Source: Fidelibacterota bacterium (GTDB lineage Bacteria > Fidelibacterota > Marinisomatia > Marinisomatales > SCKK01). Taken from it: a DNA stretch of 64,000 bases. Within the stretch, counting starts at the first letter, position 1. Each line of letters begins with the position of its first letter. The DNA is taken from the NCBI GenBank assembly GCA_004124475.1, contig SCKK01000004.1:37110-101109 (forward strand), read 5' to 3'. Below the pieces are notes generated by a model, which was not told the origin of the DNA, made no database searches, and worked only from the letters and a program-made list of their open reading frames with translations. Below are positions 52,588 through 61,524 of this stretch, piece by piece. The position numbers were made by a program, and so were the translations under genes.

Positions 52588-53021
52588 TTTATATTATTCA
52601 ACTACAGCATCCTACGGACAGGAGTTTATTGGATTTTTCAATCCTAAAAAAATCGCAGGGGTAAAAAAATAATGTTTACGAAAATAAAATTCTCCTAAAC
52701 GATTATGACCATATGCTTTATACCCTATAGCTTATTCCCAAAGTTATATGAGTTCACTCCGAAAAGGGGTTCCTGCCCGTCCGGCAGGAAAACCCCTCAG
52801 GTGTTGTTTTATTACCTAAATCCCCGCGGAGCAAGTAACTCGCAGTATCATACTTACCCCGACATTTATGTCGGGGAGTAAAAATAAAGAAAAGATGGGA
52901 TTTATCCCAATTAAACCTTTTTGGAGCGGACTATATTAATAAATATCATCTAATACAGCAAACTGACAACAGGCACACGTGAAATGTGATGATTAATATA
53001 GTTAAAGAGAAGGAAAGAAAA
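52588..53021. other. Non-coding stretch with two hairpin elements
   Basis: No gene is seen. A nested inverted repeat at 52766-52797 pairs GGGGTT with AACCCC and CCTGCC with GGCAGG. CCCCGACATTTATGTCGGGG at 52857-52876 is a perfect 8-bp stem. Either could end transcription of locus 2; both resemble the REP-like elements elsewhere. Confidence 0.6.
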
Positions 53022-54002
53022 ATGCAGCAGAATATCATTGTACTAATTATTTCCGTATTGTTCCTTGTTGCTCCGGCAAGTAGTCAGCATGTTCAGCATA
53101 AATATGCCATAACAGATAAGAATGAAAAAGTCATCTTAAAGGATGACGGAACTTGGGAATACATTGAGGAAGACACAAAGAATTATAATGTTAAAAAAGT
53201 GCCACCAAGGACATATAATTATGAATTCACACCACAAACGTGGGAGGAGAGAATGGAACAAGCAGCCCATGAATATTGGCGTATAAGAGCCCATGCAGAA
53301 TTAGAACAATTAGGTATACCAGTAACCAGGTATGATCCCACTACCAGCAATGTTCCACTTTATTTGAAATTAGAGGGTGGCAGAATTAGGACAGATTTTG
53401 ATCCTTTTACGCTATTAGCAAGAGGGAAAGTTATTGATATTGCAGGTCTGTGGGATCCTTCCAAGGGTGATAATCCAACTCTTAAAATTCAAGGCAAACT
53501 TTTCCTGCAAATAACGATAAAATTGGACGACCAAATGAGATTATTTTCGCAATATAAACAGCGTAATTATATTCCCATACCTGAGGATTTTCAGAGAATA
53601 TTAAAATTTAGAGATTCCCTTGATGTAATTTCTCTTGGAATGCACGACTATAATCGTGACAACACACATATTTGGCCTGGAATTCCTCACAGCTTTCTTT
53701 ACGCACCACCCGGATCACCCTACGATCCGAATAATCCACCGATTATTCGAGGTGATGGTTTCCCTTATATTCAAAGGGGTCATCTCACTTTAGCGAGAAG
53801 GGAAATATCTATGACTAATTCTGAGTATGAAAATCTGTTAAAACGTATTGATAATCTGGAAGGACATGGTCCCATCAAAATAAGATATGATATGGGAAAT
53901 GGAACTATAGAAACGGTTATTTTTGAGGAAGTGTGGCTTAAGATTAATCCGTATAATGGAGATCCGACACACATTTTAAAAAAAGTAAGTCTTAAAAAAT
54001 AA
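53022..54002 (+). CDS. Secreted hypothetical protein with a KDDGTWEY-type N-terminus
   Basis: From ATG 53022 (AAGGAAAG upstream) the 326-residue product has a signal peptide (IIVLIISVLFLVAPASSQH). Then comes YAITDKNEKVILKDDGTWEY, a short motif seen at the start of many small exported proteins of unknown function. The rest is soluble, with a proline-rich section around residue 200 (GIPHSFLYAPPGSPYDPNNP) and no catalytic motif. An alternative GTG/ATG start at 52986 would add 12 residues before the signal peptide and is less likely. The gene stands alone between hairpin-rich spacers. Confidence 0.65.
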   Translation: MQQNIIVLIISVLFLVAPASSQHVQHKYAITDKNEKVILKDDGTWEYIEEDTKNYNVKKVPPRTYNYEFTPQTWEERMEQAAHEYWRIRAHAELEQLGIPVTRYDPTTSNVPLYLKLEGGRIRTDFDPFTLLARGKVIDIAGLWDPSKGDNPTLKIQGKLFLQITIKLDDQMRLFSQYKQRNYIPIPEDFQRILKFRDSLDVISLGMHDYNRDNTHIWPGIPHSFLYAPPGSPYDPNNPPIIRGDGFPYIQRGHLTLARREISMTNSEYENLLKRIDNLEGHGPIKIRYDMGNGTIETVIFEEVWLKINPYNGDPTHILKKVSLKK

Positions 54003-54175
54003 GTAACTATTACTACAGCGCAAGATAGTAATTCCCTTTCCAATCCTGCAGATGAGGTGCTACATTCAGGTAAGAATGAAATACATCACCAACCCCAAAG
54101 GGGTTGAATGTGAATAGCATCGAATAATAAAGCAAACACCAACCCTGAAGGGGTTGAACAAACAGGAGGATTAAG

Positions 54176-54241
54176 ATGTCAACCTACACGCAATTGTTAT
54201 ATCATATCATATTTTCCACCACTTATGAAACGGGTTGTTGA
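54176..54241 (+). pseudogene. N-terminal remnant of a REP-associated (IS200-like) transposase
   Basis: After AGGAGG the frame reads MSTYTQLLYHIIFSTTYETG and one Cys before a stop. MSTYTQILYxIVFSTKxR is the usual start of TnpA-REP/IS200-like tyrosine transposases. Only this start remains, next to paired CCAACCCC/GGGGTTG palindromes that may be its former targets. Confidence 0.6.
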
Positions 54242-54707
54242 ATTTGATGAAAAATATTTGTTTTGATTCTTATTTGACCCCTTTCCCAGAGGGACTCCTT
54301 CGGAGCAGGGTCAGGCTTTGTTCTTTCCGACTTTTCTATTCACATTATTCCCCTTCAGGGAATCCATGGAAGTGCGGGAATTGTTTTCAGTTGTTTAGCA
54401 CAAGATGAGGACCAATGGGTGAAATCTTCCGATTTGCCCCCCTCTCTGCCTCTATGACGGGATACATTCGGAATTGGTTGTGATGTACAATCATGGCTAT
54501 CTTGCGCTGTAGTACTATTCAGGCTAAGGCGCCCTTCTACACTACCGTTACGACGGACAGGCAGGCGAAGGCAAAGAGCGTTGGGCTATCCGCCAGCTGG
54601 CGGATAGAAATACCCGTGTGGCAACAATCATAGATGTTTTGGAGATAATGTTCAATCAGAGTTTTTCAGACAAAAACAACTTTAATTTTAAAACTGAAGT
54701 AAAACAC

Positions 54708-54754
54708 TTGACATTTCATTGTTGACTGAATTATATTGTTCGCAACCGATTGTG
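54708..54754 (+). promoter_or_regulatory. Promoter and LacI-type operator of the FG-GAP protein gene
   Basis: TTGACA (54708-54713), 17 bp, TTATAT (54731-54736), then GCAACCGATTGTG at 54742-54754. This is the best promoter match in the window, and the operator sits where it would block transcription start. Confidence 0.7.
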
Positions 54755-54868
54755 TTATTCAAACAAAAAGTGGGACTATTTCATATTAAATCTTTTGCTG
54801 AAATGCGAGGGCAATGGTTTTATCGTTGTCTTAATTCATAAAAACAAAATAACCTAAGGAGATAACTA

Positions 54869-57847
54869 ATGAAAAAGAAAAAGCTAATGGAAAAATCATT
54901 CCTTCCATTGTTGGTGTTGGCTTTGGGTATCTTTATGATACCTGTTAACGCTCAAACCGGTGACAACACTGCTTTAAGCTTAGCCTGGCACGAAGCGAAT
55001 GATAATGTATATGGTCGCGGCTACACGCTGAAAGTAGGGATGGACATTGATCAAGACGGCTGGGGAGAGATGCTGGTTTACGAGCGGCTGAATGAGAGTT
55101 CGACGCTATATAAGATCAGTCTCTTTGAAGCGGATGCCGACAACAGCTACACTGAAGTGTGGTTTTACCAGTTTGCTTCTGCTGACATTGGCGGCGGTGA
55201 GCGTGGGCTGATGGTGACTGATCTGGACAATGACGGTTTTCAGGAAATTACGGCAGTTATGCAAACGGTTGCTAATGTGGATAACCTTCTCGTCTTTGAG
55301 TGGGATGGTAAGGACATTAATGGGACTCCCGGACAGGGTTTGCCTGCAACTCCCACGGTGACGTTTGATCTACCCAGAGATACCGGCGGTTACGTGGCTT
55401 TGGAGAACAACGTTCAGTACCTTCAAATGGATGATGATGCCAATCTGGAAATGGTGCTGACCCATCGTGGTGGTGCCAGTATCTTCCTGCAGATCGTCGA
55501 ACTGAGTAATTCCGATTTTGATAATCCGGAGTGGAAGGTAGAGTTTACGGATGTCTGGGAGGGAGCGAAGAACTCGGGCTTCGGTATTACGGATATCGAT
55601 CATGATGGACATAAAGAAATTATCATGTGGAACGAAGGTACCGGTCAAGTTCGTGTGTATGAGAACACAGGAACGGACGCCTATGAAGTGGTGAATACGT
55701 GGACCCCGACTCCGACGGGATATGAAGGTACTGTGAAGAGTCTGATTCCGGCCGTGGATTTTGACAAGGATGGAGTGGATGAGCTTTACTTATCCGATTC
55801 GAAGGGAATTCTGTGGGTTATAACTCCCAATGGAAATGTGTCGACGATGTTTGACAATGCGAACTGGAATATTCTTCACGATTGGAAGTTGGATGGTTTT
55901 GCGTGGAACGAAGGTGGTGAGGTGCGAGGATGTATTCCTGGCGATCTGGATCGGGACGGTTTGCCTGATCTCTATTTTGCCGGGAACAACTTCGGTGCGA
56001 TCATGGATATGGAGTATGAAGGTGGATCTGTAACCGATGAATCCAGTTACTCATTCTACTACACGCTCATAGATGGGGGTGCAGTAGATGGTGGTCGTTT
56101 TGGCCGTCCGGCTAATGTGGATCTGGCTGATATGGACAATGACGGACATCTGGAAATAGTAGCGACAGTTCCCTGGTCCGGTGACAACCCCGTTGCTAAC
56201 CTCTTGGGACTCTATGTCTTTGAGTTTGACCTGACCGATGAGGCTCCCTCAGGTAACAATGCCAATCTTCAGTTAGCCTGGCACGAAGCGAATGATAATG
56301 TATATGGTCGCGGCTACACGCTGAAAGTAGGGATGGACATTGATCAAGACGGCTGGGGAGAGATGCTGGTTTACGAGCGGCTGAATGAGAGTTCGACGCT
56401 ATATAAGATCAGTCTCTTTGAAGCGGATGCCGACAACAGCTACACTGAAGTGTGGTTTTACCAGTTTGCTTCTGCTGACATTGGCGGCGGTGAGCGTGGG
56501 CTGATGGTGACTGATCTGGACAATGACGGTTTTCAGGAAATTACGGCAGTTATGCAAACGGTTGCTAATGTGGATAACCTTCTCGTCTTTGAGTGGGATG
56601 GTAAGGACATTAATGGGACTCCCGGACAGGGTTTGCCTGCAACTCCCACGGTGACGTTTGATCTACCCAGAGATACCGGCGGTTACGTGGCTTTGGAGAA
56701 CAACGTTCAGTACCTTCAAATGGATGATGATGCCAATCTGGAAATGGTGCTGACCCATCGTGGTGGTGCCAGTATCTTCCTGCAGATCGTCGAACTGAGT
56801 AATTCCGATTTTGATAATCCGGAGTGGAAGGTAGAGTTTACGGATGTCTGGGAGGGAGCGAAGAACTCGGGCTTCGGTATTACGGATATCGATCATGATG
56901 GACATAAAGAAATTATCATGTGGAACGAAGGTACCGGTCAAGTTCGTGTGTATGAGAACACAGGAACGGACGCCTATGAAGTGGTGAATACGTGGACCCC
57001 GACTCCGACGGGATATGAAGGTACTGTGAAGAGTCTGATTCCGGCCGTGGATTTTGACAAGGATGGAGTGGATGAGCTTTACTTATCCGATTCGAAGGGA
57101 ATTCTGTGGGTTATAACTCCCAATGGAAATGTGTCGACGATGTTTGACAATGCGAACTGGAATATTCTTCACGATTGGAAGTTGGATGGTTTTGCGTGGA
57201 ACGAAGGTGGTGAGGTGCGAGGATGTATTCCTGGCGATCTGGATCGGGACGGTTTGCCTGATCTCTATTTTGCCGGGAACAACTTCGGTGCGATCATGGA
57301 TATGGAGCATGAAGGTGGATCTGTAACCGATGAATCCAGTTACTCATTCTACTACACGCTCATAGATGGGGGTGCAGTAGATGGTGGTCGTTTTGGCCGT
57401 CCGGCTAATGTGGATCTGGCTGATATGGACAATGACGGACATCTGGAAATAGTAGCGACAGTTCCCTGGTCCGGTGACAACCCCGTTGCTAACCTCTTGG
57501 GACTCTATGTCTTTGAGTTTGATCCTACCGTGGGAATTGAACCGGAGAGTCCAAAGGATCAACTACCCAGTTCATTTGCTCTGAAGCAGAACTATCCGAA
57601 CCCGTTTAACCCTGTTACCAGTATCGCTTATGACTTATCTTCGGTTACCTATGTCACCCTGAAGGTCTATGATTTGTTAGGCCGACATGTAAGAACATTG
57701 GTAAACGAATCTCAGATAGCGGGTTCTTATTTGGCTGTTTGGGACGGTAAGGACAATACGGGTGGTATGGTTTCTACTGGTATATACCTCTATCGTTTGG
57801 AAACTGAGCAATTCATTTCCACGAAAAAGATGGTACTACTTCGATAA
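54869..57847 (+). CDS. Type IX-secreted FG-GAP/VCBS-like repeat protein with internal duplication
   Basis: This 992-residue protein has a signal peptide ending near PVNAQ. Two nearly identical modules of about 417 residues follow, 431 residues apart. Each contains six DxDxDG loops, for example DIDQDGWGEM, DLDNDGFQEI and DFDKDGVDEL, as in FG-GAP/VCBS beta-propellers that bind calcium. The C-terminus has a type IX (type A) sorting domain with NYPNPFNP near residue 910 and GRHVRTLVNE. It is therefore a surface or released protein, possibly binding the ligand taken up by the TonB receptors. AAGGAG precedes the ATG. A LacI-type operator overlaps its promoter region. Confidence 0.87.
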   Translation: MKKKKLMEKSFLPLLVLALGIFMIPVNAQTGDNTALSLAWHEANDNVYGRGYTLKVGMDIDQDGWGEMLVYERLNESSTLYKISLFEADADNSYTEVWFYQFASADIGGGERGLMVTDLDNDGFQEITAVMQTVANVDNLLVFEWDGKDINGTPGQGLPATPTVTFDLPRDTGGYVALENNVQYLQMDDDANLEMVLTHRGGASIFLQIVELSNSDFDNPEWKVEFTDVWEGAKNSGFGITDIDHDGHKEIIMWNEGTGQVRVYENTGTDAYEVVNTWTPTPTGYEGTVKSLIPAVDFDKDGVDELYLSDSKGILWVITPNGNVSTMFDNANWNILHDWKLDGFAWNEGGEVRGCIPGDLDRDGLPDLYFAGNNFGAIMDMEYEGGSVTDESSYSFYYTLIDGGAVDGGRFGRPANVDLADMDNDGHLEIVATVPWSGDNPVANLLGLYVFEFDLTDEAPSGNNANLQLAWHEANDNVYGRGYTLKVGMDIDQDGWGEMLVYERLNESSTLYKISLFEADADNSYTEVWFYQFASADIGGGERGLMVTDLDNDGFQEITAVMQTVANVDNLLVFEWDGKDINGTPGQGLPATPTVTFDLPRDTGGYVALENNVQYLQMDDDANLEMVLTHRGGASIFLQIVELSNSDFDNPEWKVEFTDVWEGAKNSGFGITDIDHDGHKEIIMWNEGTGQVRVYENTGTDAYEVVNTWTPTPTGYEGTVKSLIPAVDFDKDGVDELYLSDSKGILWVITPNGNVSTMFDNANWNILHDWKLDGFAWNEGGEVRGCIPGDLDRDGLPDLYFAGNNFGAIMDMEHEGGSVTDESSYSFYYTLIDGGAVDGGRFGRPANVDLADMDNDGHLEIVATVPWSGDNPVANLLGLYVFEFDPTVGIEPESPKDQLPSSFALKQNYPNPFNPVTSIAYDLSSVTYVTLKVYDLLGRHVRTLVNESQIAGSYLAVWDGKDNTGGMVSTGIYLYRLETEQFISTKKMVLLR
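54980..56229 (+). repeat. Internal direct repeat of 1250 bp, copy 1
   Basis: Matches 56273-57522 at a constant offset of 1293 bp with a single difference that I can see (TAT versus CAT codon near 56014/57307). The two copies are joined by 43 bp coding for a linker. Confidence 0.95.
56273..57522 (+). repeat. Internal direct repeat of 1250 bp, copy 2
   Basis: Second copy of the module in the FG-GAP-like gene; see the copy at 54980. Even silent positions are identical, so the duplication is very recent, is maintained by gene conversion, or is an assembly effect. Confidence 0.95.
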
Positions 57848-57867
57848 GTTGAAGAGAAAATAGACAT

Positions 57868-57905
57868 AAAAGCCCCACTGGATTTTATCTATGTGGGGCT
57901 TTATG
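57868..57905 (+). terminator. Intrinsic terminator after the FG-GAP protein gene
   Basis: AAAGCCCCAC at 57868-57877 pairs perfectly with GTGGGGCTTT at 57892-57901. The stem lies 21 bp after the stop codon and ends in a short T-run. Confidence 0.8.
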
Positions 57906-58050
57906 TTTGGGATCGTGGAATGAGAAATCTTAAATATACCCGTTGCCATTGTCAGATCAATTGCCTCATTCCCGAAACTTCGGGATCGTGGGTTAGAATA
58001 AGTTAAGGTAATTGGGTAATTTTCGGACCAGGCATTAAATTAGCTTGGTT

Positions 58051-58185
58051 ATGATCAGAAAAGTTGAAGAATATATTGCTGGTAATAAGTGTCCCAGATG
58101 TGACCTTTACAAGCTTTACCAGCTGGCGGAACAGGGCTATGGAGAAAGAAATCCCGACATTATAGACAGACACTATTTAAATTGA
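58051..58185 (+). CDS. Possible 44-residue CxxC protein overlapping the third receptor start
   Basis: ATG 58051 opens 44 codons with a zinc-binding-like KCPRCDLY near residue 13 and no signal peptide. Its TGA overlaps the TTG start of the receptor at 58182, hinting at translational coupling. The composition is protein-like (LYKLYQLAEQGYGERN) but there is no strong ribosome-binding site and no recognised family. Confidence 0.35.
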   Translation: MIRKVEEYIAGNKCPRCDLYKLYQLAEQGYGERNPDIIDRHYLN

Positions 58186-61139
58186 GTAACAATTCTTTAA
58201 CTGGTTTACTTAATGTTTACAAAAAATCGATGAGTAGTATTTTGCATGGATCTAGCAAATCAGTAAAGTTGTTTTTTTTCAAAAACCAAATTTCACGTCG
58301 GGTCAATATTCTGTTCATTTTTCTTTGTGTTTGTATTTTAGGGTCCATGTTAAAAGCTGGAACCACAGGTAAGATTGCAGGTACCGTTCGAGATCTTTCT
58401 ACGGGAGAACCATTGATCGGAGCAAACATAATTATTGAAGGAACCTCCATGGGAGCTGCAACCGATGTTGATGGCCAATATATTATTCTAAACATTTCAC
58501 CCGGTGTTTATGATGTAAAGTCTATGATGATCGGATATACTTCCGTCCGAACGGTGGGTGTAAAAATATCAATCGATGTTACTACCTCTCTTAATTTTCA
58601 GTTACAACCTTCCGTATTGGAGTTTGAGGAGGTAACTATTACTGCAGAGCGGACAATTGTTCAAAAAGATCTTACATCTTCGCTTTCCATCGTGGGCAGT
58701 GATGAGATAGCAGAAATGCCCGTTGAGGAGTTTGAGGATATTTTGGCGCTTCAGGCTGGAATTATTATTGGCGCTGGGGGTGAGATTCATATCCGAGGGG
58801 GACGATCCAGTGAAATCTCTTATTTGGTTGACGGTATTTCAGTAACAGATCCTTTTTCCGGTGAGCTTGCCATTGAAATTGAAAATAACTCCATTCAGGA
58901 ACTGCAAGTGATTAGCGGGACGTTCAATGCGGAGTATGGTCAGGCAATGTCCGGAATTATTGATATCGTAACCAAGGAGGGGGGTGATAGACTGCGGGGG
59001 AATATCTCTTTTTATTCAGGGGACTATCTTAGCCGCAATAATAATCTGTTTATGAATATTGACAATATTAATTTTAAAAATGTATCAAATGTACAAATAA
59101 GTATGGATGGCCCACTCCCATTGTTTGGTAATAAATTATCTTTTTTTCTTACAGGGAGGTATTACGACACCCACGGTTGGCTTTATGGGAAAAGAAGATT
59201 TTTACCTGCCGACTCCTCCAATTTTGCGAATTGGAATGTGAGAAAAGATGATGTGGGTGCAGATTCCACCGCAAATACCGGAGATGACGGTGAAGGTGAC
59301 GGCAGCGCGACTCCCGGAGAACCGAATGTCTATGTGGAAGAGTCTGGTGATGGCGCATTTGTTGCTATGAATCCACTTGTTAAAATAAGCGCCGAAGGGA
59401 AACTTACTTACCGGCTCTCCCCGACCATTAAAGTTTCTTACGGTTTTTTCTGGAATAAGATTGATTTTCGCGAATATACCCATTTATTCAAGTTAAACCC
59501 GGAAGGAGATTATCAACAATTCAAATATGGATATGCACAGTCGTTGATTTGGAATCACACGTTGAGTTCCCGCACCTTTTATACTCTTAAGCTTTCCGAT
59601 ACATTCTTTGATTATAAAAGGTATGTATATCAGGATCCTTTCGATTCTCGATATGTTGACCCTAAACGTTTAGATGATGCTTCAGGGAGTGCATTTAAGA
59701 CAGGTGGAACTGAAATGTTGCATTATTCCCGGAATACTCGTTCATTTGGAGGAAAGGCGGATTTAACCAGTCAAATTACTAATTCACACCTGGTAAAAAT
59801 CGGATTGGATTTCAGGCAGCACAATTTATTTTTTCACGAATTCGAGATAATTCCTAAGAGAAATAATGCAGGAATCGTTATTAGACCTTTTGAACCTACT
59901 CCTGCCGGTTCTGCTTCCATTGCAAATAATCGTTATCGTCACCATCCAGTTGAGGCAGCGGCATATATCCAAGACAAAATGGAATTTGAAGAAATGATTG
60001 TTAATATAGGTCTGCGATATGATTATTTTAACGCAAATGCGAAAGTTTCTATTGATCTTAGAGATCCTGACAATGCAAAATATTTTATGGTGACCTCCCA
60101 AGATGGCGGTATTAGAATAGTGAGGGAACATGAATATGAATCAGCAATGGGTGAGATTCTCGATACCGTCAACGTCCGGGGAAACAAATGGGAAAATAAT
60201 TATAGAAATGCAAAACCTATGCATAACTTGAGTCCTCGGGTTGGAATTTCTTATCCCATTACGGACCGGGGCGCTATCCATTTTTCTTACGGCCATTTTT
60301 CCCAGATACCCACCTTTGAGCAGTTATATGACAATTCGGAATTTGAGGTTTGGCCTGGATTATCTTCCACGATGGGCAATGCGGAACTGAAACCACAACG
60401 TACGGTGATATATGAAATTGGGATTCAACAACAACTTTCGGAAAATATTGGCATTGATATAACCGGTTTTTACAAAGATACCAGACATCTTTTAGGCATG
60501 GAAATCATTAATACTTACACTCAGGATTTATATGCCCGTTATATTAATCGTGATTATGGAAATGTAAAGGGTATCACTTTAGCTCTTGAGAAAAGGAGGT
60601 CAAATAATATTTATGCTTCCGTTGATTATACATATCAAGTAGCTGAGGGTAATGCCTCCGATCCAAAGCAAGTCTTCAAAGATGCTAAGAGTAATAAAGA
60701 GAGTGAGATTCAAATCGTCCCACTGGACTGGGATCAGACACATACTCTCAATTTTAATATAACCATAAGTCAACCAGGGAATTGGGGCTTGAGTCTTATT
60801 GGAAGGTTGGGAAGCGGGCTTCCATACACACCCAAAATTGAAAATGTAGGGGCAACCTTTGAAAACAGTGAAAGAAAACAACCCCAATATTCATTCGATC
60901 TGAAAGCACAAAAGGAGTTTAAAATTATGGGTACAGTGTACTCTGTCTATGTTAAAGTGTATAATATATTTGATCGGAAAAATGAAAAGCTTGTTTTTTC
61001 AGATACCGGAAGAGCCGGTTATACTATTGATCCTCCGGTAAGTGTGAGAGGTGTGAATACTTTGGATGAATTCCTGACCAGACCTGATTACTACTCCGAA
61101 CCAAGGAGAGTAATATTTGGGGTTTCGATTGGATTTTGA
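58182..61139 (+). CDS. TonB-dependent receptor with carboxypeptidase-regulatory domain (locus 3)
   Basis: The frame gives 985 residues from TTG 58182; ATG 58230 is an alternative that still precedes the signal segment VNILFIFLCVCILGSMLKAG. The CarboxypepD_reg-like domain (about 62-145) has GTVRDLSTGEPLIGANIIIE. The plug has IHIRGGRSSEISYLVDGIS, DPFSGE and FNAEYGQAMSG. The barrel ends PRRVIFGVSIGF. It is the third receptor of the same type and is followed by a third secreted DxDxDG-rich protein at 61525. No LacI gene or GCAAYCGATT operator was found next to it, so its control may differ. Confidence 0.92.
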   Translation: MSNNSLTGLLNVYKKSMSSILHGSSKSVKLFFFKNQISRRVNILFIFLCVCILGSMLKAGTTGKIAGTVRDLSTGEPLIGANIIIEGTSMGAATDVDGQYIILNISPGVYDVKSMMIGYTSVRTVGVKISIDVTTSLNFQLQPSVLEFEEVTITAERTIVQKDLTSSLSIVGSDEIAEMPVEEFEDILALQAGIIIGAGGEIHIRGGRSSEISYLVDGISVTDPFSGELAIEIENNSIQELQVISGTFNAEYGQAMSGIIDIVTKEGGDRLRGNISFYSGDYLSRNNNLFMNIDNINFKNVSNVQISMDGPLPLFGNKLSFFLTGRYYDTHGWLYGKRRFLPADSSNFANWNVRKDDVGADSTANTGDDGEGDGSATPGEPNVYVEESGDGAFVAMNPLVKISAEGKLTYRLSPTIKVSYGFFWNKIDFREYTHLFKLNPEGDYQQFKYGYAQSLIWNHTLSSRTFYTLKLSDTFFDYKRYVYQDPFDSRYVDPKRLDDASGSAFKTGGTEMLHYSRNTRSFGGKADLTSQITNSHLVKIGLDFRQHNLFFHEFEIIPKRNNAGIVIRPFEPTPAGSASIANNRYRHHPVEAAAYIQDKMEFEEMIVNIGLRYDYFNANAKVSIDLRDPDNAKYFMVTSQDGGIRIVREHEYESAMGEILDTVNVRGNKWENNYRNAKPMHNLSPRVGISYPITDRGAIHFSYGHFSQIPTFEQLYDNSEFEVWPGLSSTMGNAELKPQRTVIYEIGIQQQLSENIGIDITGFYKDTRHLLGMEIINTYTQDLYARYINRDYGNVKGITLALEKRRSNNIYASVDYTYQVAEGNASDPKQVFKDAKSNKESEIQIVPLDWDQTHTLNFNITISQPGNWGLSLIGRLGSGLPYTPKIENVGATFENSERKQPQYSFDLKAQKEFKIMGTVYSVYVKVYNIFDRKNEKLVFSDTGRAGYTIDPPVSVRGVNTLDEFLTRPDYYSEPRRVIFGVSIGF

Positions 61140-61524
61140 TGAGTAAAAATTTAGCAAGTCATTCATGGCATTACCATCAGAAATATTACATACATATGAC
61201 GCCGTAAAATGTTTACGTAAATGAAAATGATATTTTCAGATGAATAATTTTAATATTTAAGTCAGACACTAAATAAAGTCTGTCTATAATGTTACAGACA
61301 AGAAAATGCATAGCCCAGTCCTTTAGGGCTGGGATTTGAATATGCCCAGATTCCAGGAGGGCATTTATGTCCTTATCATTTGGAATATCAGGAAGTTAAA
61401 ACGCCGTGCCCTCCTGTCAGCAGACGGGAACGGCGTCAGTGCATTTTTAGCATCCATAACCCCGCCATGAATGACGGGGATACGGAGAAGAAAATCAAAA
61501 CTTTATGGACAGACACTAAATAGA
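61140..61524. other. Spacer with hairpins and a short repeated motif
   Basis: No gene is seen. CAGACACTAAATA occurs at about 61264 and again at 61511 just before the next start codon; a similar CAGACACTATTTA precedes the receptor at 58182. Inverted repeats around AGCCC...GGGCT near 61313 and AACGCCG...CGGCGT near 61400-61436 are present. Confidence 0.5.

Larger units (their letters stand above)
54003..54868. other. Non-coding stretch with repeat and transposase remnants
   Basis: This stretch includes two copies of an ACCAACCC(C/T)AAAGGGGTTGAA-like palindrome near 54090 and 54138, the RAYT start fragment at 54176, and several GC-rich hairpins. The promoter/operator for the next gene lies at 54708. 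No complete gene is seen. Confidence 0.6.

Noticed and set aside
55370..56941. Two identical 92-codon minus-strand frames
   Set aside because: They are identical only because they lie opposite the duplicated modules of the FG-GAP-like gene.
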